Shown piece by piece: positions 47,101-57,700 of a stretch of 64,000 nt of DNA. The position numbers and the translations under genes are program-made. The notes under the pieces are model-generated. The model did no database searches, was not told the DNA's origin, and saw only the letters and a program-made list of their open reading frames with translations. Source of the stretch: Brachypodium distachyon (taxonomy: Eukaryota > Streptophyta > Magnoliopsida > Poales > Poaceae); assembly GCF_000005505.3 (NCBI RefSeq), contig NC_016132.3, positions 56,434,914 to 56,498,913 on the forward strand. The letters run 5' to 3'. Position 1 is the stretch's first letter. Every line of letters begins with the position of its first letter.

Positions 47101-48307
47101 TCAACCTCTGATCGACAAAATCGCTAGCAAGCTGAAGAATTGAAAAGGTCGTCTATTATCCAGAACCGACAGATTGGTTTTGGTCAATTCAGTGCTCACC
47201 TCCACTGCAACTTATTACCTTGCCGCTTTCCCAGCTAATAAATGGGCAATAAAGAGAACTGACAAGCTTCGAAGAAATTTTCTGTGGAATGGTGATGAAG
47301 AGGCTCACGGGGGCAAATGTATGGTCAATTGGAAGGCTGTTTGTGCGCCTAAAAAATTTGGAGGGCTGGGAATTAAGGATATTGAATGCTCCAGTCGGGC
47401 TTTGAGGCTGAAATGGTTGTGGTTGAGCTGGATGACTGACGACAGACCATGGAAAGGGGTTGAGCTGCCATGCGATGCGACTGACAAAGCTGTATTTCAA
47501 ACCTGCACCTCCATCAATGTGCTAAATGGCAGTTTTGCCTCCTTTTGGCCTGATCGCTGGCTGGGCGGAGAAGCTCTTAGTGAATCTGCTCCCACACCTT
47601 TTTCAGCTTGCAAGGAAGAAGAAGGTTACTGTGGAGCAAGGACTTGACAGAGAAATTTGGATGAAGGGACTTCAAAGAATGAACACCATGGAGCAAGTCG
47701 AAGCCTTTGTGGGCATTTGGCAGAGGATTCAGCACTTTCAATTGACGGTGGGCAATGACCAAATTACCTGGAATCAGTCCAAGATGGGAGATATTCTGTT
47801 AAGACTGCGTATGATTTTCAGTTCATCTCTCGAATTCCGCAACCCCTTCTCGAGCAGGCATGGAGGATCAATACCGAAGGAAAAGTCAAGTTTTTTATCT
47901 GGCTCCTGCTCCAGAATAGGCTTTGGACAGCTGATCGTCTACGAGCTAGAGGTTGGCCGCACGTAGATGCCTGCTTGTTATGCGATCAGGTCATGGAATC
48001 TGCGCGCCACCTTGTGCTTCACTGCCCTTTTGCTAAAGAGATCTGGCAGCTGGCTGGTCAAGGAAATAACAGGATTAGGCGTGCGGCGACTGCCCCGAAT
48101 ATCAAAGAATGGTGGATCATGGTAAAAGGGGGGCCTGTGAAGGATGCTGCCATCAAAAAAGCCATCGCTCGCGCTGCATACATTGCCTGGAATATATGGA
48201 AAGAACGCAATAGAAGAACCTTTGAGGGAAAGAAGTTGACTGCGAGCCTGGTAGCTGGGCTGATCAATGATGAGATTGATGAATTCGAAAGAGTTATAGG
48301 GAGCTAA
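44154..48307 (+). pseudogene. LINE ORF2 (endonuclease and reverse transcriptase), broken
   Basis: The apurinic-type endonuclease begins ILSWNVRGLNNPGKRR at 44154. It is cut by a solo LTR and resumes near 45056 with NYSLTGTI, IIGDFNLI and SDHCPIV. The reverse transcriptase (about 45600-47140) has APGSDGFT, LKLDIAKAFDSVSW, LRQGDPLSP and a mutated active site, YADA at 46851-46862 where YADD is expected. A C-terminal zinc-binding region (CLLCDQ...ESARHLVLHCPFAKEIW) ends at the TAA/TGA area at 48305. Frame changes occur near 45145, 45545 (a 14-G run), 47140 and 47600. Confidence 0.85.
44254..45050. mobile_element. solo LTR (789 bp) inserted in the LINE endonuclease
   Basis: 44258-45046 starts TGTCGTAGCCCGGGGCTTAA and ends GAGGCGACA, so the termini TGTCG / CGACA are inverted repeats. 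TCTG lies on both sides (44254-44257 and 45047-45050), a 4-bp duplication. Interior phrases such as TGTAAAACCCTACGTCCTG are familiar from LTRs of grass retrotransposons. There is no internal domain, so this is a solo LTR left by recombination. Confidence 0.75.
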
Positions 48308-48485
48308 CCTCACTTCATGTATAGCCGAGCTGCTGTTGCAGCATCGAGTTCTCTGTTTCCTTTTAGCTTCGTATTTTCGTTTTGATCTTTCTTTTGTAAT
48401 CTGTACTTTGTGGGTTCCCTCTTCTTAATGCAAAGGCAGAGCAACTGCCATTCCATTTAAAAAAAAAGGAAGCTCCCCGGAGTCC

Positions 48486-48814
48486 AAGTTACGACAAAGC
48501 GAATGAGGCGCTCTTGTTCATTTCTTCTTTAGTCAATGCAGTATGAGGCACACATACTCATGAGTAGTTCAGAAATCGAATGTCTCCAAGCTTGATGGTC
48601 CCTCTGTCTCTAATTCTCTAGTCATAAAATACAAGCAGCCCCTCCTGCGTGGTTCGAAAACAAAGGCCGAATACTCCAAGCACATTTCATACTGCTGTTT
48701 AGACAGCTAAATGCATGTGAGAGCTAGTACTGTTCTCCAGTACTCTTTAGCCACTCCGTTGGCATTAGGTAGCTTCAAGTCTATTTAAGCACCCACATGA
48801 GTAACGAAATACAA
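48486..48814. other. 5' flank of DUF707 pseudogene, shared with copy 1
   Basis: No gene. AGTAGTTCAGAAATCGAATG and the following bases (about 48565-48600) match the region near 33197-33232 upstream of copy 1, so the duplication that made copy 3 included upstream DNA. Confidence 0.5.
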
Positions 48815-50570
48815 TATGGTGATGTGCTCGCTCGCCGTTGGTTCTGACGCCGGCGCCCAGCAATCCGACATCGTCGACGCAGAAGCGCCGGTTCTTCTCT
48901 GGCGTGGTGCTCGTCTTTGTCGTGCTGGTGCTCGTCGCTGGCTCCATCGTCAGGCTCGATCACAATGAGGTGCGTGAACTCAGAACTCTACTGCACGTTT
49001 TGGAGAAATTCAGGTGGTCACACCTGATCGATCCATCGTTTCTGCAGAATCTGTCATCCGTGCTGCAGCTGAAGCCAAGAGCTCAGGTGGCTGCTAACGA
49101 TGAGCCTGCTGCAATTGCTTCTCCGTCGAGCGATCTGGGAGAACACGGTGACATCTGCGAGGTGAGTCACCGGTGTTCAAGAAATTCTTTTGTTTTGCAT
49201 AAGAGCAGAAGTGCAGAACACTGAAGCTGTACGTGTGCGCAGCAGAATCAGTGCAGGCCTTCAGGCAGCGAGGCGCTGCCGAGGGGCATCGTGCAAGACA
49301 AGTCAAACTTCGAGATGGAGCCTCTGCTGGGCGGCGACCCTCAAGAGCGGAAGGGGGAGAACGCCGGCGGCCGGCCGGCGGCCAAGAGCCTCCTGGCAAT
49401 CGCCGTTGGGATCAAGCAGAAGGCCGTCGTCAACAAGCTCATCTCCAAGGTGCTTTCCTCCAGGATTTGAACTTTCCTTTTATTTTCGTTGCTACTCCCA
49501 CTTAATTGGTTCAGATAGATGCCGGGGGACAGAAATTCAAGTTTTCGTTTTGTTAGCTGAACATCTGCTGGGTCTATCTTTAAGTCGTCTTCCCGCTTAT
49601 CCTTGATTCTGGATTCAGATGGCAATGGAGCAATCTTGTCGTGACGATGACCTTAAACTTACTATTTACATCTTCGCCGTATGCATGTCATGTTTATGGC
49701 AGTTCCTGGCGGCGAATTTTACAGTGATGTTGTTCCACTATGACGGTGTGGTGGATGTGTGGGGTGACCTGGAGTGGACAACGCGTGTGGTGCACGTGGC
49801 GGTGGCGGACCAAACCAAGTGGTGGTTCGCCAAGCGGTTCCTGCACCCAGACCTGGTGGCGGAGTATGAATATGTGTTCCTCTGGGACGAGGACGTCGAG
49901 GTGGACAACTTCAACCCAACGAGGTATCTAGAGATCGTCAAAATGGAGGGGCTCGAGATCTCGCAACCGGCGCTTGACCGTCGGTCAAAGATCCACCACC
50001 GCCTCACCATTCGCGGTCGGCAGGGAGGAGCGGTGGTCCATCGGCATTCAATAGGGAAAGGACAATGCTATGGCCCTCCCTGCACGGGGTACATAATTAT
50101 TTTACAGTTTTATTGATAAAGACACAAATATAATTTTTCATGTGTTTTGGCAAGGTTTTTCCGGGCCTACATTGATCAGTTGGATGATGCAGGTGGGTGG
50201 AGATGGTGGTGCCAGTGTTCACGTGTGTAGCTTGGCGGTGTGCATGGCACATGATCTAGAATGACCTCATCTACGCATGGGGTCTTGACTTCAAGCCGGA
50301 TATTGTGCGCAGGGGGACCGAAGGATGAATGTTGGGATTGTCGATGACGAGTACGTCCTCCATAGGGGCATCCCCACGCTTGGTGACGATGATGATGCCA
50401 TGTCACCTTCTTCTCCAATGGATGGATCATCCTCTGCGACCGACAGGCAAGCACTGCGACAATAGGCGAACAAGGAGATGAAGATATTCAACAGGAGGTG
50501 GAAGAAGGCGGTGGCGAATGACCAGTGCTGGACGGATCCTTACCCGCAGCCCGTGGCAACCAAGGGATGA
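48815..50570 (+). pseudogene. DUF707 family, copy 3, inactivated
   Basis: Exon equivalents: about 48815-48969, 49048-49161, 49246-49449, 49703-50088 and 50193-50570, with splice sites like those of copies 1 and 2 combined. Lesions: the ATG at 48815 is out of frame with the membrane segment (VVLVFVVLVLVAGSIV), and no other in-frame ATG precedes it. In the last exon HMIQND has become HMI-stop-ND (TAG at 50257-50259). The frame shifts at about 50295 (FKPDI in place of FKLGY), and TAG follows at 50463-50465. The middle of the protein (FHYDG, KWWFAKRFLHPD, WDEDVEV) is still well conserved, so inactivation looks fairly recent. A truncated product from the first four exons remains possible. Confidence 0.85.
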
Positions 50571-51399
50571 GTGAAGGCCGTTACTATCTGGCTCGTCATT
50601 GGCAATGGCGTCGACATATAAAAAGCGGAACCGATAGAGAATTGCGACGATATAGAGAAAGCATGATGGATAGGCAGTTGCCCTTGCATTAATTTTAGCC
50701 TTCTTCAGTATCAGGATGCATGAGAGGATTGTACGTATTATCAACATAGTGTAGAAATAATAGTCTTAACAACAAGATGTGGCACCACCTTACTAATGAC
50801 TAATTTGACAATTTGTTTTGTATTTATCAAAAGAAAATGATGAACATGTCTGCAGCAATATTGAACAATATTGGAGATAATGGATCCTATTGACGCAAGC
50901 CCTTTTTCATCCACATCATTGTTCACTTCGAAGATATATGACACTTTATACCTAAGCATGATAATTTGCTAGAAGCCTTTCAAACTTTGGGGACAAAACC
51001 CTGGATCGAGAATGCCATCTCTATAGGCTTTGTCGATGCAATTCATGGATGGCCTCATTCAAGATAACCACCCCTCTGTCTTCTCGATCACTAAGGAAAT
51101 ACAAGGCCTCGAACCTTGTCCATCTTAACGTCCCAAGTTTTAAAAACTGCAGAGCAATCTTATGGACAAAATGAGTATTTTGATGCACAAAATAAGCGTT
51201 TATGCATAGACGAACTGACGAGAGGGACCCACACAGGTTTATTGTCTCCGGATCAGGGGAGTTCAAACTGTGGCGGGAGGAGCAGCAGGCCACCAACCAA
51301 CCAAACCCTATCCAATCCCCTCCTGCCCGACCCCCCCCCCCTCCCCCCCCTCCAAAACCCCGGCGGAATCCGATCTCCCATGGCACCCGCCCACTCCCA
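50571..51399. other. spacer with duplicated flank and hydrolase promoter
   Basis: The left part is the 3' flank of copy 3. The segments at about 51042-51185 match the flank of copy 2 (40686-41025). The right part is the leader of the hydrolase gene, with AAACCCTATCC at about 51302 and a C-rich tract (51331-51355). Confidence 0.5.
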
Positions 51400-54300
51400 A
51401 TGGCGCCGCCGCTCGCCGCCCCGCCCTTCCACGCCGCGCTCCCCCGCCGCCTCCTCCTCCTCCGCCGCCAGAGACCCCTCCCCTCCTGGCGCCGTGCCGC
51501 TCGCCCCGACGACCAGGTCTCTGCCAGCATGCGCGCCCTCACCCCGCATTTGTGGTTTGTGGGTTGGTATGGGGGTTTGATTTCGGTGTGATTTTTCTAC
51601 CAGGATTACCTCTACGTCGACGACTCCATCGGAGATGGCTTCTCGTTCAGCGGAGGTGAGTTAGGGTTTGTTTGATCGGGCAATGGCCAATGGGGGATTT
51701 GATGTTTAAGTTTCGGGCCATATTGAACCGCGCCCTTGCGGGCTTGATGTTTGCTGACTTTTTTGGTTGTTGCGTGGGGATTGGTGCAGGGAAATATGCG
51801 GAGGCGGAAGAGCTGAGTAAGTCGGACGAGTGGTTTGCGCAGGGGCGAATGGTACGATTAGCCCACTCTTTCACTCTGTTCTAGTCTGTTCTAGTTTGTA
51901 ATTTGGAGACTGGAGTTTGGGAAATGGTTGGGATGTTTTGCTGCCCTTTCAGTTGGTAGTGTGCCAATTGCCATGCAGCCATAGTGCCAAAATCTCATAA
52001 TTTTTTTTATCTGACTAGGTAATCTGAGCTAGTGATGGTACTGAGGAATTTTTGTGGTGTGCTACCAGTGAGCTGCACTTTATGCTAGATTGTGTTTTCA
52101 TGGTCTATCAAAATTATTGCAGGTAAAAGCTCATGCATTGTATGGGAGCAAAGAGAAGGCAAAGGATCCCTTCTTTGGGCTCACTATGGGTAAAGAGTCT
52201 CAATCTTCTGATGATGTTTTCAGGTGAGCTGAACTCTATGTTAGAAGGGTGTCAGGTAGGAGTGCACATCATTCAGTTTGACACTGTTAGACCACGGGTC
52301 TGTTAAAATAATAAAATATCAAAGAAGATTATAATTCTTGTGTGTTTCAGCTGGTTTTGTGTGGAAGCGGGAAGTTCTTCTAATCACACGGTTCTTCTAG
52401 TTCATGGCTTTCCATCTCAGGTGACATTTTAGATTGCTATTTGATTCTGTTTTTCCCGCTATAAGAAAACAACTAACACTGACAATGGCTGAGCTAAGAC
52501 TTTCTTGGTTACAGGCATACTCTTACCGGAATGTGCTGCCTGTACTATCAGACAAATATCACCCCATTGCTTTTGATTGGCTTGGTGAGTTATTCATTCA
52601 CATCTTTTGGTCCTTGATAAATGCAAAATAATCAATTGAGTTGGCAGAGAACTTCTATATCAGGCATATGTCACTAAATTATGCTCAAAGAGTTTACAGA
52701 ACAACATAGGAAGACATCACTTGTATCAGTTATCAGTGAACCCATCAGCTTCTGTTGATAACTTGGCATCAGAACTCAAGCACATAAAAGACGGATTTGA
52801 TTTTTCTTACAACTAAACAAAATGCATTTTTCTTTTCTCAGACTTTTGTTTTTATATACTGTAGTAAGCAACTGTGGGTTTTCTGTTTAAGTTGGTGACA
52901 CCTAGGTGTTTATTTATCTTGAAAAGAAAGAACTTTCTACCTGCAGGTTTTGGATTCTCAGATAAGCCTCAGCCGAAATATGGTTTTGACTATACTCTTG
53001 ATGGTAAGTGATCTACATACTACATAGTAGTCCTTTTGTTCCAAACACTTGTGTTAAACTGTGCGAACTCCTACTTTCCAGAATTTACTTCATCCCTGGA
53101 ATCACTAATCAATGCTGTTGCTCCTGATAAGGTCTCCATTGTTGTCCAGGTGCTTCTTATCTTTCTTTTTTGTTTCTAGAGTACAGGAGTTTCTCATCAT
53201 AAGGGTCTGGATTGACGTATCTATTCGGTCCTCCTTTTATATGACAATCTCTCTTTTATTGAATTACTCCTGTTTCTCCTGCGAGTTCCAAAATCCCACC
53301 GATTTAAATGCTGTCTGATTGCTTGTTATGCTAAATTTGCAGGGCTACTTTGCTCCAATTGTAGTCAAATATGCTAGCAAACATCAGGACAAGTTGAACC
53401 ATCTTATACTAGTTAATCCACCAGTGAGTATTTCACCATATATTTTTCATATGGCATTTTGACGGGATACATCATTTTGCCATCTGGAGCTTCAGTATGT
53501 ATTAAGAGTTACAGGCTTCATTTAAATTTTATATTTCAATAACTGTAGGATTCACTGTTTGAGAATTATTGCCTGATCACAGGGTATCTCATATTATAGA
53601 TAACTGACAAACATGCAAAGCTTCCGTCCACCCTTGCATGCTTCAGCAACTTTTTGTTGGGCGAGGTATTTTCCCAGGTTAGCAGCTATGGTGCCAACTC
53701 AGCTTAGAACTTCTGGTTTGTTGTTTATTGAAATATAAAATCCTTTCTTTGAACTCTTTCAGGATCCTCTCAGGGCTAGTGATAAGGCCTTGACTAGTAG
53801 TGGCCCATACATGATGAAGGAGGAAGATGCTACTGTATATAGAAGGCCATACCTTGTCTCAGGTTCATCTGGTTTTGCACTGAATGCAATGACAAGAGCT
53901 ATGGGAAAGGACCTTAAGGTAGTTTGCTGGTCTATCTCCTTGCTATCACTTTGTTGAAATCTATATATGTTCTAAACTGATTGTTTCCGTACAGGTTTAC
54001 ATTGAATCCATGAGGAGCATATTAGTGAGTGATTCATGGAATACAAAGACAACAATATGTTGGGGCTTGAGAGATCGTTGGCTCAGTTATGATGGGGTGG
54101 AAGATTTTTGTGATGGTGTCAAACACAAGTTTGTAGAGCTGCCAATGGTTTGTTTCTATACTCACCTCCCAAAGTGAAAATTTCCGTTCAAAACACTTTA
54201 AAATAAACTTACCAACAGCTCAGATTATTTTCATGGTTGATGTATTAGGTGTAGGTGGCTTTGTTTATGTGGGTGACATGGACATGTACTTTCGGTTGAG

Positions 54301-54452
54301 CAACTAATGTGATGCCTAGATCTTTTTTCTTCACCTTGCATGGTATTAGTTTTGATTATCTCCTATCATGACTTGTCATGCAGGCAGGGCACCATGTTCA
54401 GGAGGATCGTGGTGAAGAGCTTGGCAATATAATCAAACGTATACTGAGGTAA
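51400..54452 (+). CDS. alpha/beta hydrolase fold protein, plastid-type, 13 exons
   Basis: Alpha/beta hydrolase of the epoxide hydrolase/haloalkane dehalogenase-like class. The natural substrate is unknown. Exons: 51400-51516, 51604-51655, 51790-51851, 52123-52223, 52351-52420, 52515-52584, 52947-53003, 53082-53149, 53343-53423, 53600-53677, 53763-53918, 53995-54147, 54384-54452. They join to 377 residues with GT-AG introns throughout. The ATG at 51400 keeps the frame, whereas the ATG at 51380 does not. The first 39 residues are rich in Arg, Ala and Ser with few acids, like a chloroplast transit peptide. Motifs: VHGFP (oxyanion loop, 128-132), FDWLGFGFSDKP (154-165), WGLRDRW with the likely acid, and AGHHVQED with the likely catalytic His (358). 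At the nucleophile elbow it reads VVQGYFAP (197-204), with no Ser or Asp where G-x-S-x-G or QDWGG would put one. Confidence 0.88.
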
Positions 54453-54776
54453 CAGCGTCAAAACTACTTTTTCACAGTTTACCTCCTACATTACCGAGCT
54501 TGGAAATTGTTTGATATGATCTTTCATAATTACTGTCTTAACCTGTTACCACTGCTTAAGTAACTGGGTTAGATATATCAGATTCAAAATCGAGTATTGT
54601 TGTAACACACTCCTGTTACATAATGTGCCAAAAGTTTCTATAGCACTCAAATAATTCCCGCTGCAGTTGTATAGCATGAGGAATGTAGACATGAGATCTC
54701 TCTCAACATCTGTTGTCAACGTTTGGCTAGCTTCGAGGGAAAACTATATTGTCCTGATGTGTCCAACGGGCTGCGG
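54453..54776. other. convergent 3' ends of hydrolase and PIN5-like genes
   Basis: Only 324 bp separate the two stop codons, and the transcripts run toward each other. Both 3' UTRs and polyadenylation sites must lie here, probably overlapping. Confidence 0.6.
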
Positions 54777-57700
54777 CTATCTTATTATCTCCAATACTAT
54801 ATAAAATCCGACTAGCAATGGCAGGGAGAAAAGCATCCCAAAAATCACGCTGCAAAGTTGAACAACAAAATACTGTAAGACCAGAAAGTGTTGCACGCAC
54901 AAAAAAATGTCCTTCGACTACTTGTAATTTGCAGTTAGGTCGAATACTTACGCAGTACTAAGGACGTCGGCATGCAGCCCATATTCTTTTGCAAATATGA
55001 ATGATGTGATGGATTGAGGTAGTGCAGCCTGCAGAATTTTCAAATAAAGCTTAGTCAGACAAATACAAAATTGTAATGTACCTCCTGTTGATTTTTTATA
55101 ACATGCCAATACATCACAAATTAAAACCCTGAAAACTCCAGATTCATATTTGAAAGTTATTTGAACTGATCATGACTTTTGGGGGTGGAGACCAATTTCC
55201 CCCTCTTTTAGACCACAAATTCTTGGAGATCAGAATTGAGTTCATATTTGTTCCATCCCAAGGACAACTTTCAGAATTAAATCCCCCTAGTTACCTCCTT
55301 ACTAATGATCTGAAACAGTGTACCTTAAATTTGATAAGCGTCTGTCACACCAGAGCAAAACAACACCACTTTGCTTCTTTTGATTATGTTGTATATAGGG
55401 ATGTTAGTGGCAACATGGGTATTGGGAAGGGATGACAAGGATATCAGTCAAGCATCAAAGAGGCTAAATTAGACAAGGCTAACCTATGTCCGGACAAATG
55501 CGCATTAGCTGACATGATGACGAGTAGGAGTGTAGAACTCCACCTGGTGCATTTTCTAAGTGCCAACTCCACATTCGCAACTACTGGTTTAAAAAATCAC
55601 AGATATGATTGTGTTGTAGAACTTTCCATATTACTATATAGGCGCTAGTATTTAACTAACAGTGAGTCTGGTTCATGCTTATGCGATAAGCATCTGATGA
55701 ATGGTTGCTAATGACTCGCTGTTTTTACATGGCCTTTTGTTTAGTGGATGACTACAATCACGCTGGGTTTGTGAGTCTCTAGAACATGCCAAAAACAGGT
55801 GCTGTGCCCTTGCTTGCACTTTATATGAAAATTTTATTTTAAGCATGCTTTTGATTCCCAGCCGATTTCAACGTTCTGTTCTTTGGCAGGGGTCAAAATG
55901 TGGCACATCAGTACCTAATAGGGACATGCAACTCTTCTTTGTATGAAAAGAAAGTCCTGCACCGCCCCATTTTAGGCCAGTCCAGTCCGTGTTCATGGAT
56001 GATACACTGGCCTACAGCGATGCTGAATGCAACGGCAAATACTGGTCGGTGTTCCATATTCTTGGATAGGATTCATCAGTTCATACTCCATCCGTCTAAC
56101 AAAAGATGTATCAAGTTTGTCAAATTTTGAATGTATCTAAACATGACTTAGTGTATAGATGCATTCAAATTTAGTCAAAGTTGAGACATCCTTTGCTGGA
56201 CGGAGGAAGTAATGTTTTTAATGCTTGTGCTTGACCTCTTAAAACAAGATCAAGATAGCCAATATGATTGTGCATGAACCAAAACTCACAACCCGACCAT
56301 TTTGAATGAGCACTTGCACCGAAATTACGGACCATAAGAAACGATAATTCATCTGTCTCTTTGGTGCATGCTTAGTTTTTAAGCAGTAGGGTCCGTGTTT
56401 GTGCTCTGCAAGCAGGGTTGGCCGTAAAGCCCAAAGTGGCCAGGTTAGTGCTGACAAACTAAGATTCGAATCTGACGTAGAGGTTGTGCATTTGTGTGGT
56501 CTCGAGACGTTCTTACCTAGCCTAGCTATGCTTTTGTTTTGTGTGATGACATACTTCGCTGTGCGTGCGATCTAATATCAGCGAAACGTAATTATGGGTG
56601 CATGACTTGCTAAATTGTCTGTTTAAAGCGCGATGCAATAAGGACTGAAAAGGTTCTGATTAAGCTGGAGACAGTTTTATAATGTCAAAAGTGAAGTCCC
56701 GAGACATTGTTTCCTTGCATGCCTATGAAACGCAGATGCCGGATGGATTGACATCATCGTATCATCAATTCTACGTTGTAGTACTATTGAGTATTGAGGC
56801 TATTGACCAAGTGATTTTTTCAAGCAAATACTCCCTCCGTTCAATATTAAAATCTATACAAATCAACATTTAATTCGGGACGGAGTGTGTACGTCCTTCG
56901 TCCAAAATTACAATAGAGTTAGTGAAGTGATTGGTCGGTACGTGCCTGTATGATGGCGACGCGGAGGACGTCGCCGCGGAGGCCAACGGCGATGGAGCCG
57001 ACGGCCATGGCGGCTGGGCCAAGGGCGAACTTGAGGGCCAGGCCCAGCGCCGCAAGGCTCGGCCCGCACGCCAGGATCTTCTCCTGCTGCGCCATGAACA
57101 GCCCTGCATAGCAAAAAACGACTTAGTACAAAAGTTAGTTCGACGCGGGACACTCCACAATACTCATGCTGAATAGCAATCATTTTCTTCTCAACGGTAA
57201 ATGTTTACTTGTTCTTTTGTTTGCTTTTCACTGTTTGTTTTGAGTTATGTCCGCCACACAGCATGCATGCAACGTACGCATAGAACATGTCCCCTTCTGA
57301 TCTGATGAGTCGATTCCTCTGTACATATTCTGTTGGTTTTTTATTTAGGATTCTCTGTATTTCTTTTGGCCTTTTGGGTAACTATTATCAGACGGAACGA
57401 ATTTGTATTAGTACAACTAGATGGGGTATTAGATACGGACTGGAACAAGTAGTAGTAGTCATGGAAAGGGAAGAGATAACTATGCGATACCTCGATGATT
57501 AATATTAATAACAGGAGTGTTAGACATGCAAACTTGGAGCTGATGTATAAAATGAGTCACAGGTTTGCGTAACTAGTGGACCAACTCAACTCACCCATGC
57601 TGAACATGGCCATCCCTGTGCCTGACTTGGACATGATGAGCACCGAGCCCTCCAAGACACTTGGCAACTCGATGTGTAGCCTGTTAATTAATTCCAGGAA

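Larger units (their letters stand above)
41101..48485 (+). mobile_element. L1-type LINE, near full length, with ~19-bp target duplication
   Basis: The element spans about 41121-48467. The flanks read AGGAAGCTCCCTGGAAGTCC (41101-41120) and AGGAAGCTCCCCGGAGTCC (48467-48485), the target-site duplication with one mismatch and one gap. The 3' end carries a short poly(A) of about 9 A. Order: ORF1 with zinc knuckles, then ORF2 with endonuclease, reverse transcriptase and C-terminal zinc region, as in plant L1 elements. It carries a nested 789-bp solo LTR and many frame lesions, so it is dead. Confidence 0.9.
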
